From the NCBI GenBank assembly GCA_002633025.1, contig NMRB01000275.1:101256-165255 (forward strand): 64,000 nt of DNA. Direction: 5' to 3'. The translations under genes and the position numbers were made by a program. Positions 56,902-64,000 of this stretch are shown piece after piece (within the stretch, counting starts at the first letter, position 1; each line of letters opens with the position of its first letter). The notes under the pieces were generated by a model. The model saw nothing but the letters and a program-made list of their open reading frames with translations. It ran no database searches and was not told the DNA's origin. Source of the stretch: Notospermus geniculatus. Its lineage: Eukaryota; Nemertea; Pilidiophora; Heteronemertea; Lineidae.

Positions 56902-57517
56902 NNNNNNNNNNNNNNNNNNNNNNNNNNNNNNNNNNNNNNNNNNNNNNNNNNNNNNNNNNNNNNNNNNNNNNNNNNNNNNNNNNNNNNNNNNNNNNNNNNN
57001 NNNNNNNNNNNNNNNNNNNNNNNNNNNNNNNNNNNNNNNNNNNNNNNNNNNNNNNNNNNNNNNNNNNNNNNNNNNNNNNNNNNNNNNNNNNNNNNNNNNN
57101 NNNNNNNNNNNNNNNNNNNNNNNNNNNNNNNNNNNNNNNNNNNNNNNNNNNNNNNNNNNNNNNNNNNNNNNNNNNNNNNNNNNNNNNNNNNNNNNNNNNN
57201 NNNNNNNNNNNNNNNNNNNNNNNNNNNNNNNNNNNNNNNNNNNNNNNNNNNNNNNNNNNNNNNNNNNNNNNNNNNNNNNNNNNNNNNNNNNNNNNNNNNN
57301 NNNNNNNNNNNNNNNNNNNNNNNNNNNNNNNNNNNNNNNNNNNNNNNNNNNNNNNNNNNNNNNNNNNNNNNNNNNNNNNNNNNNNNNNNNNNNNNNNNNN
57401 NNNNNNNNNNNNNNNNNNNNNNNNNNNNNNNNNNNNNNNNNNNNNNNNNNNNNNNNNNNNNNNNNNNNNNNNNNNNNNNNNNNNNNNNNNNNNNNNNNNN
57501 NNNNNNNNNNNNNNNNN
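56902..57517. other. Sequence gap (616 N)
   Basis: Unknown bases. By comparison with copy alpha it should hold the 5' part of the beta TLR. That part is about 1.3-1.5 kb in alpha (start codon to the matching point at about 51357), so the gap size is probably underestimated. Confidence 0.95.
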
Positions 57518-58957
57518 CTCAACCTGTCCTGTATAAATGTGTCTCTGGTACTAAGAGTTAAACACTGTTCTCTGACAGAGCTGATACTCCGCAATATCAC
57601 CATATCGGACGATGTTGTTGGGATAAATAAATCTGTTTGGCAGTCTTATATTCCATGTCTCCGACACCTGGACCTCAGTGGTAATAACGAAAGGACGTTC
57701 CCGTATTTTCCCTTCTTCAGGTGGATTAAGAACGTAAAAGATGTTTTCCTAGGACTAGGGCACATAACAGAACTAGAACTCAACATGACAGACATTGGTA
57801 AAATAGAAACTGAGGATTTAGAGTTCGTTTTTCGACCGCTCAAAAATCTGAAGCGGTTGAATCTGGCAAACAGCGCTCTCAAAGATTTTCCAAGGGATTT
57901 GTTTCTGAACCAAGTGAATTTAGAGATTCTAGACCTTTCTTACAATCGGATTACAATCATAGGTGACGTTGTTTTAAGTACTCTGAAGAAGCTTCGCTAC
58001 CTAGATCTTCGCCGAAACGAAATCACGGAAATATCTGGGGACGCACTGCGGAAGCTCACTTATCTTCAAATCGCACTGATAGCAAAAAACAATTATGCGT
58101 GCACTTGTGCCTTACGAGGGTTCACGAAATGGTTGCTTGAGCACAAAGTGTCCTGGCCGACGGATGACGTGTGCACCGACTATAGCGCAGTTTGCCGAAG
58201 TCCCCCGCAATTTGTCGGGAAACGTTTGGACAAGTTTCAGCCAAGTTGGATTGACTGTGACAACAACAGAACGATTGTAACGCTGTCCACTCTGTTCACC
58301 ATCATAGTCTGCCTCTTCACGATATTGTCCATCTACGCCTACCGAAAGCGACTGTCGATACGTTATTGGTACGTCATCAGGAAGATAAAACGAAAGCGCG
58401 AACGCCTTGTCAACGGTTATCAGCCTTTGCCGGCTCTACACGATCTTCACGATGCCTACGTTGCCTATGCTGACGATCCCAACGATCACGCATGGGTCGA
58501 GGGAACATTGCTGCCTAACTTGGAGCAATCTGATGACGTCACATTCAAAATCTGCACCAATGAACGGGACTTTCAGGTTTCTGATACTTTTGAAATCATT
58601 GACATTGTCGAAAAGGGCATAAAGTGTAGTGACCGAATCATCTTTCTCATAACCAACGCGTATCTGCAGGCGACGAAATCGGATTACGTCATGGCACAGG
58701 CAGAAAGGCTCTACCTTGAAACGGGAAGACCACACATCATTCTTATCATGAAAGAAAAAATTCAAATCAATTTTGACCGCGTGCCGCTCAGCTTCAAGCG
58801 ACTGATCAGCCACGCGACTCGACTTCATTGGCCTGAAAATCAAGGTCAAAGGAATGATTTCTGGAAGAATCTCCGACTGTTGTTGCTTGGAGAAGTCTAC
58901 CCGTCACGTACTACTGCCATTTATGCGGGGAGACCAGCGATGGTGCACGTAAACTAA
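57518..58957 (+). CDS. Toll-like receptor copy beta, 5' part in gap
   Basis: 479 residues of the C-terminal part of a TLR, an innate immune receptor of plasma or endosomal membrane signalling through its TIR domain. LRRs to about residue 185, LRR C-terminal cap 190-246 (YACTCALRGF to SWIDC), TM helix about 252-275, basic stop-transfer, TIR domain from about 306 (box 1 DAYVAYADDP, box 2 NERDFQVSD, box 3 DFWKNLRLLLLG). The BB-loop part of box 2 lacks the usual Pro-Gly (RDxxPG), which in many TLRs is needed for MyD88 signalling. Tail-to-tail with GPCR5. Compared with copy alpha I count about 13 amino-acid changes and 9 silent changes over some 300 shared codons. Confidence 0.92.
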   Translation, partial: LNLSCINVSLVLRVKHCSLTELILRNITISDDVVGINKSVWQSYIPCLRHLDLSGNNERTFPYFPFFRWIKNVKDVFLGLGHITELELNMTDIGKIETEDLEFVFRPLKNLKRLNLANSALKDFPRDLFLNQVNLEILDLSYNRITIIGDVVLSTLKKLRYLDLRRNEITEISGDALRKLTYLQIALIAKNNYACTCALRGFTKWLLEHKVSWPTDDVCTDYSAVCRSPPQFVGKRLDKFQPSWIDCDNNRTIVTLSTLFTIIVCLFTILSIYAYRKRLSIRYWYVIRKIKRKRERLVNGYQPLPALHDLHDAYVAYADDPNDHAWVEGTLLPNLEQSDDVTFKICTNERDFQVSDTFEIIDIVEKGIKCSDRIIFLITNAYLQATKSDYVMAQAERLYLETGRPHIILIMKEKIQINFDRVPLSFKRLISHATRLHWPENQGQRNDFWKNLRLLLLGEVYPSRTTAIYAGRPAMVHVN

Positions 58958-59385
58958 ATGATGCCAACGGAAAATTTATCAGTAACCAAGAACAACCCAT
59001 AACCGTTGTAGAGCTGGCTACTGAGATGTCGTCTTCTTATTAACAAGGACTTTCTGCTCATATCCCCGCTCATATCATACATTGCCGATCTTATGGATCA
59101 CAAACAAGAACTGCAGTATATTTTCCTGAATATTCATTCTGGAAGAATCTCCGACTGTTGTTGCTTGGAGAAGTCTACCCGTCACGTACTACTGCCATTT
59201 ATGCGGGGAGACCAGCGATGGTGCACGTAAATTGAAGGATGCCAACGGAAAATTTATCAGTAACCAAGAACAACTCATAATCTTCTTATTAGCAAGGACT
59301 TTCTGCTCATATCCCCGCTCATATCATACATTGCCGATCTTATGGATCACAAACAAGAACTGCAGTATATTTTCCTGAATATTCA
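58859..59385 (+). repeat. Tandem repeat of the TLR 3' end and 3' UTR
   Basis: Unit 1 (58859-59137) holds the last 33 codons of the TLR and the 3' flank; unit 2 (59138-59385) repeats it with a deletion of about 30 bases and a changed stop context (AATTGA against AACTAA). Unit 2 has no frame to use and is a duplicated 3' tail. Confidence 0.85.
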
Positions 59386-59402
59386 AGGTTTTCAGATTGA
59401 AG

Positions 59403-59523
59403 CACAGGGGCTTGGGATTTCGTACGAGTCTCGGTTCGTCACGCCGAGTGCCGAAGGCACGAGCCTTCGGCACTCGGCGTGACGAACCGAGACTCGTATG
59501 ATGCGAAATCCCAAGCCCCTGTG
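59403..59523. mobile_element. 121-bp palindromic MITE (CACAGGGGCTTGGG ends)
   Basis: Near-perfect palindrome with ends CACAGGGGCTTGGGATTTCG and its complement, meeting at GGCACGAGCC. Flanks are ATTGAAG (59396-59402) and TTTGAAG (59524-59530), a 7-base near-direct repeat, like the 7-base duplication of the palindrome at 30232-30402, which also starts CACAGG. Confidence 0.8.
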
Positions 59524-59532
59524 TTTGAAGGC

Positions 59533-59702
59533 CTGTTTCCACTAGACCGGTTTCCGCTGCGGTTTGCGGCGCCGGTTTTTTTTCACTGGTTTTGGATAAT
59601 CCTTCGATAGTTTAATAACACCTGGCCTGTTAATTATCCCAATGCCTGTGAAAACCACCCCGGCGCCGCAAACCGCTGCGGAAACCGTTGTCGTGGAAAC
59701 AG
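59533..59702. mobile_element. 170-bp inverted-repeat MITE
   Basis: Left arm CTGTTTCCACTAGACCGG then TTTGCGGCGCCGG; the right arm is the near-complement (CCGGCGCCGCAAACCGCTG, GTGGAAACAG). The loop is about 70 bases. It lies directly beside the 121-bp palindrome. Confidence 0.75.
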
Positions 59703-60410
59703 ACCTTGAACATCAGCCAAGTAAGTTCTGATTTCCGGGTAAGCCCAACATTCTTTGAGGAAGGTAATTGCTTTATTTATATACTAGAACAACGTTGATG
59801 ATACTCCGAGGGCCAGCTACTGACTGTTTCATTCCATTTTAATTTGCAATTATTTCTTGGGACACAATGAAGATGAGCCGCGCTCGCGGCCATCTTTTTT
59901 GCTGCGGCATTGCCAACTGAAATTGCACCTTCAATGATGTAATCGTCCTATAGAGGGAGTGGCCATCGCTGAAAATTCGGAATTTCCAGGGCACCGATCT
60001 GGCATGGTTTCTTGTTGAATCTTTGATGTACCGGTATACCGTTAATACATGTACATGTACATTGTACGCTGTTGCACACGAAGCTCAACAGGCAAGAAAA
60101 TAGAAACCCATTCAAAATTCTACTAACGAGGTCCCAGAAGAGTTAACAATGACAATTCTTTCATGTTCATCTTCATCGAAGTTCATGCATCAACCGCAGA
60201 CTGGAGCAAAAAGCAGTCGAGACCGTTTTCTCAGCAAATAGCTCGCGTGTGCGCGTATTTTTCGGTGAGTTTTCTGCCTCAATGTTGAGTAACAGAAACT
60301 TCATATTGACTTGTTGAAGCTGATAAGGCCTATATAGGCGGCCTGCGTTGGGCCAAGCACGCTGGACCAAAATTTCAGATATTCCGTGGCCAATATCTGG
60401 TGGTCACGCG
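59703..60410. other. Intergenic stretch before GPCR5
   Basis: No gene recognised. It is the 3' side of both the TLR (plus) and GPCR5 (minus). A GTACATGTAC-type palindromic run lies near 60050. Confidence 0.45.
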
Positions 60411-62500
60411 TTACTTTGACCTGTAGTAAAATAGCCATTTGAGTATGAGTAAAGTCTCTGTTCTATATTTAGATCCACCTCCGATACAGTAAAGATAAAA
60501 ATTCAAACTATAATTCATTGTCCAAATAATGCATGTAGACCAGGCTCCAATAACGAATATCTTTCTAGAATTAACTTCGCTCAGGTCATAAAAGTGGCCA
60601 AAGGCCCGCGATGTGTACAACCTGAAAGGAAGGGACAAAACGATATAGGCCAAGCTGACAAATATCAACATTCGGGTGAGATATTGGGACCCCTTGTCCC
60701 GTTTTTCATTGCCCACTTGCTCCATCTTTTGACGACCCCTCATCGCGTGACGTATTATGACAATAATGATGACGTTGCAGATTGCGATGATGGTGAGCGG
60801 TAAGATGGTGGCCGTCATCGTCTGGAACCATAAGGCAAACTCGGCCAGGGCTGGGTACTCAGCGGATACCGTAAGAGATAGATAATAACCTGAAGCAAAA
60901 AGCAAGAAACCTTATAAACTCATCGAAAGGCCCCCTCCCCCCATCTTTGCTCCTTCGGCTTGCCATCATCGCATCCCCAGAAATTTGTGACATTGAAGCA
61001 CACCTAGTGGCAGTCCTGATAACTACACACTACATGGAATATATACCATTGGGAATCGTTTTTCATAAATACGTAGAGAACAGGTACCCTAGACGTCTCT
61101 ACGTCCTGAATACGTCGAGTGGTGGCCTAGCTCAGTTTTGACACTTGGTGCTCCGTACAGCAAAACACGTCATGTACTTGATGGGGTTAACTGCTGGCTG
61201 CGAACACTGTCTGAACGGTACTCCTCAATAGGCGAACGCGTAGAGCAGTGCAGTGAAACAGTGCCTGTCACCGCTGAGGTTCCAGGTTCGAGCCGGACCC
61301 ATTCTTCGTGTATAGAGGCCTTGCAATGACGTCATCCTGGCGGCCATGCTGAGGGGCAAGTGGGCAGAGGTGTGAGCTGACCGCGACGTGGCCTGCGTGA
61401 AGTGCGCGACGCCAGTGTTTGACGTAACGTCATTGGGATATTTCGCTGCGCCTCTGCAGTATGTGCCCCCCAGCATGGCGGCTTGTGACGTCATTTGCAA
61501 CTCTCTTTGACAGCGTAGTTTTGTCCGAACACTCCTGTTTCCTCCTGTTGTACATTTATTCGCCTACTGGGCCAATGAGGCTGTTGGCGTAGGCCTAGTT
61601 CGGCTCCCAAGTCTAACGACAGAAACCGTACCTAGCTGAGAAAATCCCCGAAGGCGTGAATACAGAAAAACAAATGGATGTTGATCACAATTAGTAGCAC
61701 GGACACGACAATGACAGCGACCTTGGCCCGGTACGCGGTGCAGAGGGTTGCCGCTTTCATCGGGAACCTGACGGCGAGAAGACGGTCGACGGACATGGCC
61801 GAGAGGAAGGTACTGGATAATGTCCCGCTGGTGAAGGAGACGTAGACGTTCATCCTGAAAATAGAGAGGTTTAGGCCGATAATTTGGACTAGTAAAATCA
61901 GACGGGAAGGACTGGATCGACCTGTTGTACCTCGCCTAAGCTCAGGTCCCGACGGCTCCTGGTTTCAAAATCAGAACAACAAAATCAGAGAACGAGGACG
62001 AGAACGAGACGATCGCGTTATGGATCTAAACCTCCCTAATATCACGAACATTCCGTCTCGTTCAGGTATATCGTTCTGTAGACGAGAGAGACCCCGACAC
62101 ATTTCACGACGCGACGGAATACTAAATCGGGTGGTAATGATCGAGGCGCGCGCGTCGCATCGAGTCGCATAGCGCAGAAGGGAGTTTGTTGTTATTCCCA
62201 CCTTGTCACAAATGTCGCATGTTTATTGAGTATTCCTTCACTGAAAAGTTTCTGATAAATGACAAACCAAATACTATTCAACAAAAACACGGAGTCGGCG
62301 ACGCCCATGGCGACGATGTAGACCGAAGGGGAAAGATGTCTGTTTTGTTTCCTGCTGGCGACGGCGATGGCCAGCAGATTACCCGGCAGACCGATGACGA
62401 CTGGAGCTAGGAACCCGTAAAGAATTCTCTCCAAGTCTTTGTCCATGGATGTGACGAGATGGGCCCGTCGTAGCTCGGCGACTTCGGTGGACACCGCCAT
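60411..62500 (-). CDS. Rhodopsin-class GPCR, cluster member 5, exon 2 border damaged or unusual
   Basis: Exons 62500-62202, about 61854-61632 and 60889-60411. Same design as the others: GLPGNLLAIAV, MGVADSVFLL, SVDRLLAVRF, LSLPFRLY, NYSLNFYLYCIGGGSKYR; no TM3/loop-2 cysteines. Exon 2 is closest to GPCR1 (FPMKAATLCTAYRAKVAV). At the expected end of exon 2 the only good donor (GTACGG at 61631) follows an in-frame TAG and leaves the wrong phase for exon 3. A weaker donor, GTATTC, about 26 bases earlier would restore phase 1 and avoid the stop, joining HLFF to the Cys codon and YYLSL, at the cost of about eight loop residues. Either the gene uses that donor or it is a recent pseudogene. Confidence 0.8.
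61250..61312 (+). repeat. Possible tRNA-derived SINE fragment
   Basis: Contains GAGGTTCCAGGTTCGAGCC, a B-box match, inside sequence shared with 14236-14312 (TGCCTGTCACC, ACCCATTCTTC). It lies in an intron of GPCR5. No full tRNA cloverleaf. Confidence 0.35.
61321..61500. mobile_element. 180-bp inverted-repeat element
   Basis: Left end TTGCAATGACGTCATCCTGG, continuing GCGGCCATGCTGAGGGGCA; right end the near-complement (CCCCCCAGCATGGCGGC, TGACGTCATTTGCAAC). The arms are about 40 bases. It lies in GPCR5 intron 2 beside the SINE-like segment. Confidence 0.7.
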
Positions 62501-64000
62501 GGTTTCTCCTCCACTGGTGCCTGTCCTCTCCAGCTGTTTACCTCGACGGGTTTATAAATTTCTCTCAAGGACACACATGATGAGAATCTTGGCTTATTTT
62601 TGCCAAGAGATGATATAAGTAGCACAAAGCATTTCTGAGCGAAAACAAGCTTTCATGAATGTTGTATAGTGTAACAGGTTTGGAGTAGCACACATAGGCC
62701 TACAAATTCGTAATCTGAGCCGTGCCATCGCAGACGACATAGTCTCGCAGGGATGGGGTAGCACAAAATAAACTTCTAGCTCTAAAGGCCCGTTTATACA
62801 GAGCGCGACCGCGACTGCGACCGCGACCGCGGCACCGACCGCGGCACCGACCGCGGCAGCCGCATCGGATTGATCAAATGTAAAATGAATGGGAACGTTT
62901 ATACACAACGCGGCCGCGACCAAAATTTTGGTTGCGCGGCATGCCGCAGAGATTGCCTCCAGAGCGAAATTTTTGAAAATGCCGCGCGGCACTTTTTTTG
63001 TAATGTGGCAGCACGAAAGCCGACTCCAGGGTTTTTAGTGAGCGAGTGGTCCGAGGTTGTCTGAGCGAACAAAACCCCTGGGGACGAGGTTGCGTAAACA
63101 AATGTCAAAAATGTGCATGAAAGTGAAGTGTGGCACAAGCTGGTCCAATATCTTGATAAACACCATATAAATGATGCTCATAATTCTTACATCAGTGAAA
63201 TAGAATGTTAGGGAGTCGGAAGAAGCTTAACCGCAATATTTTCTTGGCGTATTTTCTGAGTAGCGCGTATGGTGATGATATGGAAATACAATGTATAGGC
63301 CTAACTTAGTCATGAAATTCACGACTTCGAATATTTGGGATATTCTACGTCGTGATTCAGCACTCCATGTTGTGTGGAGGAAATTCTCCCGTCTGAGAAG
63401 GGCGAAATGTTTTCACTGCTGGTGAAGCTCTGGAAGCAGGACAGCATTTAAAAAGTATCCTATCATGAAGTTTCAATATTCTAGATGACACTCCTACCGT
63501 TGCCCAAAAAATCTGACCACTTCCAAAGCGTTTAAAATCCTAAGTTTGAAGGACAGTGAAAACACGCCGCCATATCCCTGTACATCGTACTGTACATTGG
63601 TTTGTTGACTTCCGGAGCGAAAGGTCACTTGGGAGTTGAAGGTTCGAAAGGTCGGAATTATCGGATGTTTCTTCGCCCTTGGAGGAATAAACTTTCACCA
63701 TTGCGCATGCGCAGAAGGCGCGTTTGAGCAATCGGAAACACTCGGCGATTTCCGATGACAGAAGAGGCAAACGCCGAAAGTGACGTCATCAAAACATTAT
63801 GGCAGCCAAGTTCGGCGCGATGCAACATCGCATCGAAAAAAAGCAATTAAACCTATGTGTTCTGGTCAGATTACAATCAAAATGGTCCAGTCACCTACTG
63901 TTTTATATGAACATTACAAATATTTGGTATTAAAAGCAATTTTCGCTGTAGGTTTTCGAGATATTCGCAATAAAAGTGCCGCGTGTTTGCCCTATTGATA
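62501..64000. other. Right-hand end, no recognised gene
   Basis: 5' side of GPCR5. From 62788 to about 63100 there is GC-rich sequence made of GCGACCGCGGC words, bracketed by CCCGTTTATACAGAGCGCG and CGTTTATACACAACGCGG, probably a MITE. Frames across it give Ala-Val runs and are low-complexity artefacts. The rest is AT-rich without recognisable exons. Confidence 0.5.

Larger units (their letters stand above)
45722..58430. repeat. Large tandem duplication of a GPCR-TLR block
   Basis: Copy alpha (45722-52255) and copy beta (53017-58430, with the 616-N gap) align from inside GPCR exon 3 to the junction just before the TLR TIR domain. Alpha therefore starts in a complete GPCR and ends in a TLR cut before its TIR domain; beta starts in a GPCR cut before TM7 and ends in a TLR with TIR domain. 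Between them lie 761 bases of unrelated sequence. Beta has an extra 433-base MITE at 56469. Confidence 0.88.

Noticed and set aside
56792-58957. Single open frame of 721 codons
   Set aside because: It crosses the 616-N gap and a MITE; only 57518-58957 is supported as TLR coding sequence.
61250-61312. tRNA gene
   Set aside because: Only a B-box-like segment; no acceptor stem or anticodon arm can be formed.
62594-63000. Ala/Val-rich minus-strand frame of 132 codons
   Set aside because: Translation of GCGACCGCGGC repeats within a MITE-like sequence.
1-64000. CRISPR arrays, operons or prokaryotic signals
   Set aside because: The window is eukaryotic; direct repeats here are duplicated gene pieces, microsatellites or MITEs, without spaced identical short repeats.

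Overview
The window is animal genomic DNA. Genes are split into short exons with GT-AG introns, there are no operons, and small inverted-repeat transposons (MITEs) are abundant. The gene content and a Toll-like receptor (TLR) mixed with a receptor cluster suit a marine invertebrate, perhaps a deuterostome (echinoderm, hemichordate or lancelet). The phylum is inference. The sequence looks like a draft assembly of a very polymorphic genome: five single-N joins (9882, 25735, 31402, 44422, 56210), one 616-base gap (56902-57517), and repeated tandem copies of gene pieces.

Layout. 1-7380: no gene recognised, with a foldback repeat at 1.5-2.5 kb. 7381-14482 (+): SSX2IP, ten exons, with exons 2-3 present twice. 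17.3-25.5 kb (-): HMGXB4, ten exons, with exons 3-4 and exons 5-10 each present twice. 25778-29956 (+): PLAA, eleven exons. 30680-32535 (+): ECHDC1, three exons, one GC-AG intron. 33002-37110 (-): MIOX, at least seven exons, convergent with ECHDC1, with one exon duplicated and a minisatellite grown out of its first visible exon/intron border. These five are conserved single-copy housekeeping genes.

38.8-62.5 kb is a cluster of five related three-exon rhodopsin-class GPCR genes (one +, four -), interleaved with two TLR copies (+). Four GPCRs have complete reading frames or nearly so. A 5-6.5 kb tandem duplication with one end inside a GPCR and the other inside a TLR explains the layout: intact GPCR3, TLR copy without TIR domain, 0.76 kb of filler, GPCR4 without TM7, TLR with TIR domain. 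All GPCRs of the cluster lack the cysteine pair that usually ties TM3 to extracellular loop 2.

Repeats include palindromic MITEs with visible target-site duplications, two of them with a matching empty site in the other tandem copy. The main doubt for a reader is whether the tandem copies are real duplications or two haplotypes placed end to end. Between the SSX2IP copies all exon differences I counted are synonymous, as expected of alleles. Between the TLR copies most are amino-acid changing.
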